Source of the DNA: Pseudomonas viridiflava
GTDB lineage: Bacteria > Pseudomonadota > Gammaproteobacteria > Pseudomonadales > Pseudomonadaceae
DNA: 64,000 nucleotides
Direction: 5' to 3'
Assembly: GCF_900582625.1 (NCBI RefSeq)
Contig: NZ_UTIQ01000001.1
Coordinates: 496,001 to 560,000, forward strand
Part shown: positions 38,052 to 47,069 of the stretch, piece after piece
Layout: each line of letters starts with the position of its first letter
Position numbering within the stretch: position 1 is the first letter of the stretch
Program-made: the position numbers and the translations under genes
Notes under the pieces: model-generated
What the model was told of the DNA's origin: nothing
The model's database searches: none
Seen by the model: only the letters and a program-made list of their open reading frames with translations

Positions 38052-39545
38052 ATGACTACCTTGAGCCGCGCCGATTGGGAAAAACGCGCCCAGGATCTGA
38101 AGATCGAAGGCCGCGCCTTTATCCACGGTGAATACACCGCAGCGGTATCGGGCGACACCTTCGACTGCGTCAGCCCGGTCGACGGCCGTGTGCTGGGCCA
38201 AGTCGCCAGCTGCGACCAAGCCGATGCCGACCTCGCTGTCAAAGACGCCCGCGCCACCTTCAATTCCGGCGTGTGGTCGCGCAAAGCGCCGGTTGAGCGC
38301 AAAGAAATCATGATCCGCTTTGCCGCCCTGCTCGATCAGAACGCCGAAGAGCTGGCCCTGCTCGAAACCCTGGACATGGGCAAACCCATTAGCGACTCGC
38401 TGAACATTGACGTACCGGGCGCCGCCCGCGCGTTGTCGTGGAGCGGTGAAGCCATCGACAAAATCTACGACGAAGTAGCCGCCACCGCGCACAACGAGCT
38501 GGGCCTAGTGACGCGCGAGCCAATCGGTGTAGTCGGCGCCATCGTGCCGTGGAACTTCCCGCTGATGATGGCCTGCTGGAAACTCGGCCCAGCGCTGTCC
38601 ACCGGTAACTCGGTGGTACTCAAGCCTTCGGAAAAATCGCCGCTGACCGCCATCCGCATCGCCCAACTGGCCATCGAAGCCGGCATTCCGGCTGGCGTGC
38701 TGAACGTGCTGCCCGGCTACGGCCACACCGTTGGGAAGGCATTGGCGCTGCATATGGATGTCGACACCATCGTGTTCACCGGTTCGACCAAAATCGCCAA
38801 GCAACTGATGGTGTATGCGGGCGAATCCAACATGAAACGCGTTTGGCTGGAAGCCGGCGGCAAGAGCCCCAACATCGTTTTCGCCGACGCGCCAGACCTG
38901 CAAGCGGCGGCTGAATCCGCTGCCGGCGCCATCGCTTTCAACCAGGGCGAAGTGTGCACCGCTGGTTCGCGTCTGCTGGTCGAGCGTTCGATCAAAGACA
39001 AATTCGTGCCGATGGTGATCGACGCCCTCAAAGGCTGGAAAGCCGGCAACCCGCTGGACCCGGAAACCAACGTCGGTGCCCTGGTCGACACCCAGCAAAT
39101 GAACAACGTGCTGAGCTACATCGAAGCCGGCCATGCCGATGGCGCCAAGCTGGTGGCTGGCGGCAAGCGCACGCTGGAATCCACTGGCGGCACTTACGTT
39201 GAGCCGACCATTTTCGACGGCGTGACCAACTCCATGCGTATCGCCCAGGAAGAAATCTTCGGCCCTGTGCTGTCGGTTATCGCCTTCGACACCGCCGAAG
39301 AAGCCGTCGAAATCGCCAACGACAGCATCTACGGCCTGGCCGCTGCGGTCTGGACCAGCAACATCTCCAAAGCCCACCTTACCGCCAAGGCCCTGCGCGC
39401 CGGCAGCGTGTGGGTGAACCAATACGACGGCGGCGACATGACCGCTCCGTTTGGCGGGTTCAAGCAGTCGGGTAATGGTCGGGACAAGTCGCTGCACGCC
39501 TTCGATAAGTACACCGAGCTCAAATCCACCTGGATCAAGCTGTAA
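38052..39545 (+). CDS. kauB: Aldehyde dehydrogenase KauB/PuuC type (4-aminobutyraldehyde and related)
   Basis: A 497-residue NAD(P)-dependent aldehyde dehydrogenase. Cofactor-binding GVVGAIVPWNFPLMMACWKL and VFTGSTKIAKQL are visible, with catalytic Glu267 (LEAGGKSPNI) and Cys302 (NQGEVCTAGSRLL). The N-terminus (LSRADWEKRAQDLKIEGRAF) and length match Pseudomonas KauB, which oxidises 4-guanidinobutyraldehyde and 4-aminobutyraldehyde in arginine and polyamine breakdown. Substrate range cannot be settled from sequence alone. Followed by a duplicated palindromic element and a terminator. Confidence 0.9.
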   Translation: MTTLSRADWEKRAQDLKIEGRAFIHGEYTAAVSGDTFDCVSPVDGRVLGQVASCDQADADLAVKDARATFNSGVWSRKAPVERKEIMIRFAALLDQNAEELALLETLDMGKPISDSLNIDVPGAARALSWSGEAIDKIYDEVAATAHNELGLVTREPIGVVGAIVPWNFPLMMACWKLGPALSTGNSVVLKPSEKSPLTAIRIAQLAIEAGIPAGVLNVLPGYGHTVGKALALHMDVDTIVFTGSTKIAKQLMVYAGESNMKRVWLEAGGKSPNIVFADAPDLQAAAESAAGAIAFNQGEVCTAGSRLLVERSIKDKFVPMVIDALKGWKAGNPLDPETNVGALVDTQQMNNVLSYIEAGHADGAKLVAGGKRTLESTGGTYVEPTIFDGVTNSMRIAQEEIFGPVLSVIAFDTAEEAVEIANDSIYGLAAAVWTSNISKAHLTAKALRAGSVWVNQYDGGDMTAPFGGFKQSGNGRDKSLHAFDKYTELKSTWIKL

Positions 39546-39807
39546 GCGATATCGGGACGGTCTCCGGGTCGTCGGTCAAGCTGCGTTGCGTCCTCGCTTT
39601 AAATGCTCACGTACTTGAGTACGCTGCGCTTTAAAGCTGCGGGGCGCCTTGCCTGACCTTAGCCCCGGAGATCTTTGCGATATCGGGGCGATCTCCGGGT
39701 CGTCGGTCAAGCTGCGTTGCGTCCTCGCTTTAAATGCTCACGTACTTAAGTACGCTGCGCTTTAAAGCTGCGGGGCGCCTTGCCTGACCTTAGCCCCGAA
39801 GATCTTT
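39546..39807. repeat. Tandem duplication of a 131-bp palindromic element
   Basis: Copies at 39546-39676 and 39677-39807 differ at only a few positions (for example CGGGACGGTCTCC against CGGGGCGATCTCC, and TTGAGTAC against TTAAGTAC). Each copy is itself self-complementary: GCTTTAAA...TTTAAAGC encloses CGTACTTGAGTACG, and GATCTCCGGG or its variant near the left end pairs with CCCGGAGATC at the right end. It starts right after the kauB stop. Confidence 0.92.
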
Positions 39808-39841
39808 ATTGAGGTGGTTTCGATTTATAGGTCCGCTCTTT

Positions 39842-39855
39842 AAGAGCCGGCTCTT
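39842..39855. repeat. Perfect 14-bp palindrome
   Basis: AAGAGCCGGCTCTT, a perfect palindrome 15 bases before the kauB terminator stem. It could be a protein-binding site or a second small hairpin. Confidence 0.5.
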
Positions 39856-39869
39856 GGAGCCATACCTGC

Positions 39870-39907
39870 GGCCGGGTTTCTGCGAAGAGACCCGGCCGTT
39901 TTATTTT
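39870..39907 (+). terminator. Rho-independent terminator downstream of kauB
   Basis: GGCCGGGT and ACCCGGCC pair around a 12-base loop, followed by GTTTTATTTT. It lies before the MFS gene and isolates it from kauB. Confidence 0.88.
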
Positions 39908-39933
39908 GTGGCGCGACTGGAGGGAGAGAGTCC

Positions 39934-41100
39934 GTGGTGATGCGTTGGGGAACCTATTTCGCCGTGGTCGCGGCGGTGGTCAGCATCGGCTTGGCGCTGG
40001 GCGTGACCATGCCGTTGGTGTCGCTGCGTTTGGAGGGCTGGGGTTACGGCAACTTCGCCATTGGTGTGATGGCGGCGATGCCGGCGGTGGGCGTGCTGCT
40101 GGGTTCGGTATTGGCCGGCCGCTTGGCGGCGCGTTTTGGCACCACGGGCTTGATGCAAATCTGCTTTCTGATCAGCGCCCTGGGCATTTCCACCATGGCG
40201 CTGTTGCCCAGCTATCCGGTTTGGCTGGTGCTGCGCTTGCTCTTGGGCGTCGCGCTGACGGTGGTGTTTATCCTCGGCGAAAGCTGGATCAATCAACTGG
40301 CCGTCGACCGTTGGCGAGGGCGGCTGGTGGCGTTGTATGGCACGGGTTACGCGCTGAGCCAACTGTGCGGGCCGCTGGTGCTAAGCCTGCTGGGCACCGC
40401 CACTGATCTGGGTTTCTGGACCGGCACCGGCTTGCTAATTGGCGGTTCACTGATGCTGATGGGCCGCACCGGCGCGCCGAAAGTGGATGGCCATAGCGCC
40501 TCGGGTCGCGGCCTGTGGGCGTTTTGCGCGAGCATGCCGGCGATTGCCTGGGCGGTCAGTCTGTTTGCCGCCTTCGAGGCGATGATGCTGACGCTGCTGC
40601 CGGTCTACGGCCTGCGCCAGGGTTTCTCTCAGGAAACCGCGCTGCTGATGGCCAGCGTGGTGGTGGTGGGCGATGCGTTGTTGCAACTGCCCATCGGTTG
40701 GCTGGCCGATCGCATGTCGCGCGAGCGACTGTTTCTGGGGTGCGGCTTGGTGCTGTTGATCTCCAGCTTATGCGTGCCCGTGCTGCTGCATACGCCGCTG
40801 ATCTGGCCGGTGTGGGTGCTATTCGGCGCCAGCGCGGGCGGGCTGTTTACCCTGTCGTTGATTCTGATCGGCGAGCGATTTCGCGATGACCAACTGGTGC
40901 GCGCCAATGCCCATATTTCCCAACTCTGGGGAATTGGTTGCCTGATTGGGCCGCTGCTGACGGGTGCCGTGAGCCAGTGGATTAGCGGGCACGCGTTGCC
41001 GCTGCTGATGGCCGTGGGGGCGGCGGGGTTTGTGCTGCTGTTGTGGCGGGGGAATGGGTTGGGTGAGCACGCGCCCTCGAATGCGATCGGGGGGAAATGA
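39934..41100 (+). CDS. MFS transporter, YcaD-like
   Basis: A 388-residue major facilitator protein with twelve membrane segments. ALGVTMPLVSLRLEGWGYGN near the start, AGRLAARFGTTGLMQ (motif A region) and FILGESWINQLAVDRWRGR in the middle are typical of the YcaD-like branch. Substrate unknown. GTG codons at 39934 and 39937 and ATG at 39940 are all possible starts; the ribosome site GGAGGGAGAG at 39919-39928 fits any. It is convergent with the MocR-type regulator, with a repeat hairpin between. Confidence 0.85.
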   Translation: MVMRWGTYFAVVAAVVSIGLALGVTMPLVSLRLEGWGYGNFAIGVMAAMPAVGVLLGSVLAGRLAARFGTTGLMQICFLISALGISTMALLPSYPVWLVLRLLLGVALTVVFILGESWINQLAVDRWRGRLVALYGTGYALSQLCGPLVLSLLGTATDLGFWTGTGLLIGGSLMLMGRTGAPKVDGHSASGRGLWAFCASMPAIAWAVSLFAAFEAMMLTLLPVYGLRQGFSQETALLMASVVVVGDALLQLPIGWLADRMSRERLFLGCGLVLLISSLCVPVLLHTPLIWPVWVLFGASAGGLFTLSLILIGERFRDDQLVRANAHISQLWGIGCLIGPLLTGAVSQWISGHALPLLMAVGAAGFVLLLWRGNGLGEHAPSNAIGGK

Positions 41101-41116
41101 TCGCGTCAGCCGCTTG

Positions 41117-41212
41117 CCCTCACCCCAACCCTCTCCCGTAAACGGGAGAGGGAGCTGACCGCGCTATTCCGTCCCCCTCGCCCGCTTGCGGGAGAGGGGC
41201 TAGGGGTGAGGG
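41117..41212. repeat. CCCTCACCCC-type inverted repeat element
   Basis: Outer arms CCCTCACCCC (41117-41126) and GGGGTGAGGG (41203-41212) enclose two hairpins, CCCTCTCCCGTAAACGGGAG and CCCCTCGCCCGCTTGCGGGA. Elements of this look are widespread between convergent genes in Pseudomonas and Xanthomonas. It lies between the convergent MFS and MocR genes. Confidence 0.85.
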
Positions 41213-41224
41213 GCTTTTAGCGGT

Positions 41225-42649
41225 TTAGGCATGCTCCGCCAACAACCGCGCCACCGTCTCCCCTACCACCTTCACCGCCGCCTCCGTCTTGGCGTCTGGC
41301 TTGCTCGCGTAGCTCATGCGCAAGCAGTTGCGGTATTTGCCCGCCGCCGAAAAGATGCTGCCTGGTGCGATCTGAATCTTGTACGCTTTCAGTTCCCGGT
41401 TCAGGCGCAGGCTGTCGAAGCCTTCGGGCATTTCTACCCAAATCATAAAGCTGCCTTGCGGCCGGCTCACTCGCGTACCTGCCGGGAAATAGCGGCGCAC
41501 CCATTCGGTCATCTGGTCGCGACCACGGGCGTATTGCGCGCGCATACGGCGAATGTGCGGCTCGTAATGACCGCCTTCAATAAACTCGGTCAGAGCCAGT
41601 TGCGGCAGCTGCGCCGTGGTGCCGGTGCCCATGTATTTCATGTGCAGCACGCGCTCCAGATAGCGTCCCGGCGCGATCCAGCCGATGCGCAGCCCCGGCA
41701 CCACGGTTTTTGAAAAGGAACTGCACAGCAGCACGCGACCGTCATCGTCGTAAGACTTGATCGTGCGTGGACGCGGGTAGTGGTAAGCCAGTTCGCCGTA
41801 CACGTCGTCCTCGATAATCGCCACGTCATAGCGCTGGGCCAGGGCGATCAAAGCGCGCTTGTTGGCGTCCGGCATGATGTAGCCCATGGGGTTGTTGCAC
41901 GTGGGGGTCAGTTGAATGGCTTTGATCGGCCACTGTTCCAATGCCAGTTCCAACGCCTCCAGGCTGATGCCGGTGAGCGGGTCGGTGGGCAGCTCCAGCG
42001 CTTTCATGCCGAAGCCTTTAAGCGCCTGCATCACGCCGTGAAAGCTGGGCGAATCCACCGCGACGATGTCACCCGGCTCGCAAATGGCGCGAATGGCGGC
42101 CGACAGCGCCTCATGGCAACCGGTGGTCACCACCACGTCTTCGGCAGGAATCTGGCAGCCGGAGTCGAGCATCAGGCGGGAAATTTGCTGACGCAGCGGC
42201 AAGTGGCCGCGAATGCAGCCGTAGGTGAGGCCGTTGAGGTCTTGCCGGCGACTGAGGCGCGACAGCGAACGCAGTAATGGCTTGAGCGTCGGGCTGGTGT
42301 GATCCGGCCGGCCGCGGCCCAGTTGAATCAGACCATCGCTGCCCGGCGCCACGCTGATCAGCTCCAGCACCTGGTCCCATTGCGAAACCTCCACCGGCCG
42401 CTGCGCGGTACGCGACACCATCGGCAGCGCCGGCTGTTGGCGTTCCTCCGGTACGTAATAGCCCGACTTCGGACGCGGCAGCGCCAAGCCCTGATCCTCA
42501 AGATGACGGTAAGCCTGTTGCACCGTGCTCAGGCTCACGCCGTGCTCGGCGCTCAGCGCACGCACCGACGGCAGCCGATCGCCCGGGCGATACAAGCCCT
42601 GCTCAATACGGGCACCGAGCAATTCGGCGAGGTTTACATAGAGGGTCAT
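41225..42649 (-). CDS. MocR-type PLP-binding transcriptional regulator
   Basis: A 474-residue protein: GntR-type winged HTH at about residues 1-70 (YRPGDRLPSVRALSAEHGVS) joined to an aspartate aminotransferase-like domain. The PLP-binding lysine is Lys314 in SSFSKTVVPGLRIGW; TPTCNNPMGYIMPD and IIEDDVYGELAY are also typical. Such proteins regulate genes in response to PLP-linked amino compounds. It is divergent from the DUF1127 gene at 42857, a likely target. The ATG at 42649 is preferred to an in-frame GTG at 42679. Confidence 0.9.
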   Translation of the reverse strand: MTLYVNLAELLGARIEQGLYRPGDRLPSVRALSAEHGVSLSTVQQAYRHLEDQGLALPRPKSGYYVPEERQQPALPMVSRTAQRPVEVSQWDQVLELISVAPGSDGLIQLGRGRPDHTSPTLKPLLRSLSRLSRRQDLNGLTYGCIRGHLPLRQQISRLMLDSGCQIPAEDVVVTTGCHEALSAAIRAICEPGDIVAVDSPSFHGVMQALKGFGMKALELPTDPLTGISLEALELALEQWPIKAIQLTPTCNNPMGYIMPDANKRALIALAQRYDVAIIEDDVYGELAYHYPRPRTIKSYDDDGRVLLCSSFSKTVVPGLRIGWIAPGRYLERVLHMKYMGTGTTAQLPQLALTEFIEGGHYEPHIRRMRAQYARGRDQMTEWVRRYFPAGTRVSRPQGSFMIWVEMPEGFDSLRLNRELKAYKIQIAPGSIFSAAGKYRNCLRMSYASKPDAKTEAAVKVVGETVARLLAEHA

Positions 42650-42856
42650 GGGGAAAGCCTGCGCACGCGTGGAAAGCACAGATCGTGCGTTTTGTGCAGC
42701 GTTTTGGCAACACCCATACAGATGCCATTAAAAAACGCCATTCAGCTCAGCGCGCGGTTTATCTGTATGGAGCAAATACCCATTTTTTGAATCTGTCGGG
42801 TTTCTGTTTGGCTCGGCATCATGCTTCCCACATACACACAGAAGCAGGTGAGGGAA
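42650..42856. promoter_or_regulatory. MocR-DUF1127 divergent control region
   Basis: A 207-base gap. CATACAGATGCCATTAAAAA at 42715-42734 and TATCTGTATGGAGCAAATAC at 42760-42779 share the motif ATCTGTATGG/CCATACAGAT in opposite orientation (CATACAGATG against ATCTGTATG). This inverted pair, spaced about 45 bases, is a good candidate for a MocR operator. Confidence 0.55.
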
Positions 42857-43105
42857 ATGAATGGGCTTAGCGATGTTCGGTTGACCTTGGGTCACGATCA
42901 GTTGGTGGGAAGAGTGGCGCACGCCAAGGCAGTGGCGCTCAACACCGCCGTGGCAGCGCCGCACGCCTCGCGCTGGAGCGCCTTCTGGCGTCGACTGACG
43001 ACCCGCCGCGCGCTGCTGAATTTGACCGACGCCCAACTCGCCGACATCGGCATTACCCGCGCTGAAGCCAACCATGAGGCGCTGCGTCCGTTCTGGACGC
43101 TCTGA
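42857..43105 (+). CDS. DUF1127 family small protein (copy 3)
   Basis: An 82-residue protein with the DUF1127 end: TTRRALLNLTDAQLADIGIT followed by RAEANHEALRPFWTL. The N-terminal part is longer than in the two copies near 36 kb. ATG at 42857 follows GTGAGGG. Divergent from the MocR-type regulator and therefore probably under its control. Downstream is the convergent protease-hydrolase gene. Confidence 0.85.
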   Translation: MNGLSDVRLTLGHDQLVGRVAHAKAVALNTAVAAPHASRWSAFWRRLTTRRALLNLTDAQLADIGITRAEANHEALRPFWTL

Positions 43106-43156
43106 TCTGTATGGTTCACCGCCGCCGTTTTGTCTGCTCGCGGGCAAAACGGCGCT

Positions 43157-45067
43157 TCAATACCCCTGCATATCCTCGTCTTTAAACAAGCGCCGCACCT
43201 CGCTGCCCAGTACCGTTTGCAGCAAGTTGTTCATGCTCGGCAAATCGTTATCGAACCCGCCATGGCTGCGGCTGCTGCTTTGCGCGCTGGCACTGCTGGC
43301 GATCACCAACGTGCTGTTTTTCGGCTGGCGCTCAGGCTGAAAAACTTCCATGCCCAGAATCGGGATACGAGCGGTTTTGTTGTCGTAGGCGTTGGAAACC
43401 AAATACAGCAGCGACTTGCGATACACCTGGCCCACGTTGTCGTCTTGCTCTGCCTGGTCCGAGAGGATCAGCAGCTTTTGCTGGGCAATGGTCGTGCCCA
43501 ACGCCGGCAGAATGGTTTGCTCATACAGCGCCACGCTGCACGCCGGAGCGAACAACAGCAGGTTGGCAATTTGCGGCCCGCTTTGCGCCTGCCAGCGCTG
43601 CAATAGATGGGCGTGCCAGATTGAACCGGCGCTGTGCCCCGCCAAATGCACCTTGGGCGCCGCGCTGCCCTGCCCCGCTAACCATGCAATCAAGCGCTTC
43701 AGCACCTGGGTGCCGGCGCCCTGCGGCACGAACGCGCGCTGGGCATCGAGCTTCATTTCCTGCCACAGCGAAAAGCCCAACGGCTGCGTGAGTTTTTCGA
43801 CCTGGTTGTCCCACCACGAACTGGCCGCGCCGACGCGCTCATCCACCGCCGGCTTCTTGATACGCAGTAAATCGCCGAGTTCGCTCCACAAGCCCGTTTC
43901 CCAAATGAAGTGCAGCTCAAAGATGCCGTTGGCCTCGAACACCGGCCGCCATTTGAAGGCGCGCATGGCCGAGCCTTCCACCGCATTCAGGCCGCCGTGG
44001 GCGTACAGCACAATGTGCTTGGGCTGAGTGGTTTGCAGCGAGGCGATAATGGCGTCCAGCTGCGTGGCGTCGGAGGCGTATTGGCCCTGGTCGTCGAAGC
44101 GGCCGTTGTCGATGTGCAGGTAATGCAAGTAAATCGATTCCTGAGGCGGCGCCGGTTGCGCGGCGCGAGCGACGCCGCCATCGGCGGTGTAGCGGCTGGC
44201 GGTATCGGTGACCTGGAAATTGACCTTCACCCCGAGCTGCGCCACCCACACGTCCCAGATGTTGGCTTCAAAGTCGGCATAGCTCCACAGCGCCACGCCG
44301 GGATAGGTGTGCTTGCCAACGGTGAAACCGCCCCAGTCACTCCAAGAGTTTTGCACCAGAAATCCGTCGCGGGTGTAGCCGACGATGGCGAAGGCGTGAC
44401 CGCCGTCTTCTTCCCCAGCTTGCGGGCGCCAGACAATCGCGCCATCGCGCGGCGCCTCCCAGCCGCCATGGGTTTGCGCCGAGGCAAACACCACGCCCAC
44501 ATCGCGCAACGCTGCTTGCACATCATTGATACGCGAGAACACCCGAAAGTAGGCACCGAGGGGAATGTCCAAGGCTTCCTGCTGGATCGACGGGGTGATG
44601 CCGGCTTTGCGTGTCCGCGGCCAGCTGGCGTCCAGACACACACCGTGTTTGTGCCAACCTTTCATGGCCCCGCGAGCGCTGCTGTAGTCGTAGCGCTCGC
44701 CCGGCCATTGGTCATAGCGGCGCGCCATGGCGAACAACATGGCTGGACTGACCAGGCCCTGCTGACCTCGGCCGGCGCGCAAATAATTGACCGTCGCGGC
44801 CAGGCCAAAACCGGTGCAGGCGCCTTGCGTGCCCTGGTCGAGAATCGTCAGGTGCGGCCACACCGGGTACAACTCATCGGGTAGCGGCGTGAGCGAGGCG
44901 CTGTAGGTGAGGTCGCGAAAATCCATCGAGTCGCGGCGCACATCCAATGTTTGCGGGGCGCTGTTTTTTTTGGCGGGCTTCTTGGCGGGGCTTTTCGTGG
45001 AGGCAGCTTTTTTGCCGGTGCTCGCTGCGGTTGCGCGAGCACCGGAGGCAACAGGACGCTTGGCCAT
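43157..45067 (-). CDS. Papain-like protease fused to alpha/beta-hydrolase, with basic N-terminal tail
   Basis: A 636-residue protein. Residues 1-38 are rich in Lys, Ala, Ser and Pro (GKKAASTKSPAKKPAKKNS), like histone H1-type tails. Residues about 65-285 are a C1A papain-like peptidase: oxyanion Gln78 and Cys84 in LDQGTQGACTGFGLA, His224 in GGHAFAIVGY and Asn240 in LVQNSWSDWGG. Residues about 310-590 resemble an alpha/beta-hydrolase: YAHGGLN at 356-361 and nucleophile motif GHSAG with Ser479. No signal peptide is seen, so it may be cytoplasmic. It lies 109 bases downstream of recD on the same strand. The function is unknown and the fusion is unusual. ATG at 45067 gives the compact product; the frame extends to 45160. 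Confidence 0.82.
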   Translation of the reverse strand: MAKRPVASGARATAASTGKKAASTKSPAKKPAKKNSAPQTLDVRRDSMDFRDLTYSASLTPLPDELYPVWPHLTILDQGTQGACTGFGLAATVNYLRAGRGQQGLVSPAMLFAMARRYDQWPGERYDYSSARGAMKGWHKHGVCLDASWPRTRKAGITPSIQQEALDIPLGAYFRVFSRINDVQAALRDVGVVFASAQTHGGWEAPRDGAIVWRPQAGEEDGGHAFAIVGYTRDGFLVQNSWSDWGGFTVGKHTYPGVALWSYADFEANIWDVWVAQLGVKVNFQVTDTASRYTADGGVARAAQPAPPQESIYLHYLHIDNGRFDDQGQYASDATQLDAIIASLQTTQPKHIVLYAHGGLNAVEGSAMRAFKWRPVFEANGIFELHFIWETGLWSELGDLLRIKKPAVDERVGAASSWWDNQVEKLTQPLGFSLWQEMKLDAQRAFVPQGAGTQVLKRLIAWLAGQGSAAPKVHLAGHSAGSIWHAHLLQRWQAQSGPQIANLLLFAPACSVALYEQTILPALGTTIAQQKLLILSDQAEQDDNVGQVYRKSLLYLVSNAYDNKTARIPILGMEVFQPERQPKNSTLVIASSASAQSSSRSHGGFDNDLPSMNNLLQTVLGSEVRRLFKDEDMQGY

Positions 45068-45176
45068 GACCGTTCCTTGTCCAGAGGTGGGAAACACTGC
45101 TGCTGCCAAGCATTGACCGCTTTTCCCCAGAGTCAAACCGCCGCGGCAGCACCCGACCAAAGGCCTGCCTTTCGCC

Positions 45177-47069
45177 TCAAAACAAACTCAACTGATCCTG
45201 CTCGCCTGCCGGTTTGTTCTCCGGGCTTTTCGCCGGCGCGGGCGCGGGTTCGGCCGCATCCACCGGCGCGACAAACCCGTCCACGCGCAAGCGCTCCGCC
45301 AACCCCGCCGCCCGCTCGGCACGGGTGCTGACGGCTTCCATCAACCGCGCCGGCAAAGCCCAGATTTCCACCTTGTGCTTGGCGCGGGTAATGCCGGTGT
45401 AAAACAGCGAGCGAGTGAGCAACGGGCTGGCCGTGTCGGGCATCGCCAGCAGCACTTCGCTGAATTCCGAGCCTTGGCTTTTGTGCACGGTCATGGCGAA
45501 CGCGCTGTCGTGGCTGGGCAACCGCGCCGGGGAAAACGGGCGGAAGGTCGGTTCGGTTTCGCCGGCACTTTCAAAGAACACTCGCAGGCCATTTTCACTG
45601 GCCAGGCAGATGCCGATGTCGCCGTTGAAAAGGCCAAGGGCGTAGTCGTTCTGGCGCACCATCACCGCCCGACCGGGGTACCAACGCTCGCGGCTGGGCA
45701 GGCTGAAGCGCCGTTTGAAACGTGCTTCCAGCGCCTCGTTGATGCCCTCCACGCCCCATGCGCCCTGGCGTTGCGCCGTTAGGGCGCGGAAACGGTTGAA
45801 GGCCGCGAAGGTCGCCGCCACGTCGCCGCTGCGCGCTGCCGTCAGATAAGGCGCGTAGCCTTGGTCCAGACGATCGAGCAGCGCACTCGGCGTAGGCTCA
45901 CGCTCCCAGGCCAGGTCTGCCCTGCCCTCTTTCAGCAGGTTGAGCGTGCCAGTGGCATCGCCGCTGTTGATGCGGCGCGCCAACTCACCGATGCCGCTGT
46001 CGCCAGCAAAACGGTGGCTGTGGGTGAGCAGCACCACCGCATCGCCAAGCCGCGAATTCGGCGTTTGTGCTTCCACCGGTTGGCCGGTGAGGCGTTGCAG
46101 ATCGGCGGCGGTTTCGGCGGTAAAGCCTCGGCCCTCGCACAGCTCGGCAAACACTGCGCCGGCTTCCACGGCGGAGAGTTGATCTTTGTCGCCGAGCAAA
46201 ATCAGGCGCGCGTGAGTGGGCAGCGCGTCGAGCAGTTTGGCCATGAGCGCCAGGTCGACCATCGACGCTTCGTCCACCACCAGCACGTCCAGCGGCAACG
46301 GGCTGGCCGCCGTGTGGCGCACGCGCGGCGTGTCGCCCCGGCTGCCGAGCAGGCGGTGCAAGGTGCGCGCTTCTTCCGGCAAGGCCGCTTTGATCGCCTC
46401 GCTTACCGGCAACTCGGCCTTGGCATTACGAATGGCTTCGGCCATGCGCGCGGCGGCTTTGCCGGTGGGTGCTGCCAGGCCAATGGCCAAGCGTTCGCCG
46501 CCCGGTTGTTCAAGTAACGCGGCGAGCAGGCGCACCACCGTGGTGGTTTTGCCCGTGCCGGGGCCGCCGGAAATAACCGCCAGGTTACGGCGCACCGCCT
46601 GTGCGGCGGCCAGACGCTGCCAGTCCGGCCCGGTCTGGTTGTTGTTGCGGGCAAACAGACGCGCCAGGCCGTCGGCCAGCACGGTCTCGTCTACCTGCGG
46701 ATTAGCGCCGCCTCGGGCCAACAGCTGCGCCGCCAGCTGCGTTTCGTAGTGGTGATAGCGCGCCAGATACAGGCGCTCGCCGTCGAGTATCAGCGGCGCG
46801 AACTCACCGGGCGCGCCCACCAGTGGCGAAGCCTGCAACTGCTCCACCCAGGGCGCCAACGCCGGCACCAGCAAACCGCCGCCCACTTCCGGCCACGCCC
46901 GCTGCCCGGCCCAGCGCCGCAGCAGCAGGCACACATCGCCGTTGCCCAAGGCCGCGCAGGTCAGCGCCGCGGCCAGCAGCACCGGCTCGCTGGCGTCTTC
47001 ATCCAGGCGCTGCAAGCTGGCGACAAATGCGCGCTCTAATGGCCCAAGGGGCAGATCGGCAAGGCTCAT
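45177..47069 (-). CDS. recD: Exodeoxyribonuclease V subunit RecD
   Basis: A 630-residue superfamily 1B helicase, the fast 5'-3' motor of RecBCD. Walker A is GGPGTGKT at residues 168-175; VLVVDEASMVDLALMAKLL carries motif II, LGDKDQLSAVEAGAVFAEL motif III, and FAMTVHKSQGSEFSEVLLAM motif V. Only a short C-terminal Pro/Ala-rich tail follows. The start overlaps the recB stop (ATGA), so translation is coupled. Length is close to the usual 600-700. Confidence 0.96.
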   Translation of the reverse strand: MSLADLPLGPLERAFVASLQRLDEDASEPVLLAAALTCAALGNGDVCLLLRRWAGQRAWPEVGGGLLVPALAPWVEQLQASPLVGAPGEFAPLILDGERLYLARYHHYETQLAAQLLARGGANPQVDETVLADGLARLFARNNNQTGPDWQRLAAAQAVRRNLAVISGGPGTGKTTTVVRLLAALLEQPGGERLAIGLAAPTGKAAARMAEAIRNAKAELPVSEAIKAALPEEARTLHRLLGSRGDTPRVRHTAASPLPLDVLVVDEASMVDLALMAKLLDALPTHARLILLGDKDQLSAVEAGAVFAELCEGRGFTAETAADLQRLTGQPVEAQTPNSRLGDAVVLLTHSHRFAGDSGIGELARRINSGDATGTLNLLKEGRADLAWEREPTPSALLDRLDQGYAPYLTAARSGDVAATFAAFNRFRALTAQRQGAWGVEGINEALEARFKRRFSLPSRERWYPGRAVMVRQNDYALGLFNGDIGICLASENGLRVFFESAGETEPTFRPFSPARLPSHDSAFAMTVHKSQGSEFSEVLLAMPDTASPLLTRSLFYTGITRAKHKVEIWALPARLMEAVSTRAERAAGLAERLRVDGFVAPVDAAEPAPAPAKSPENKPAGEQDQLSLF

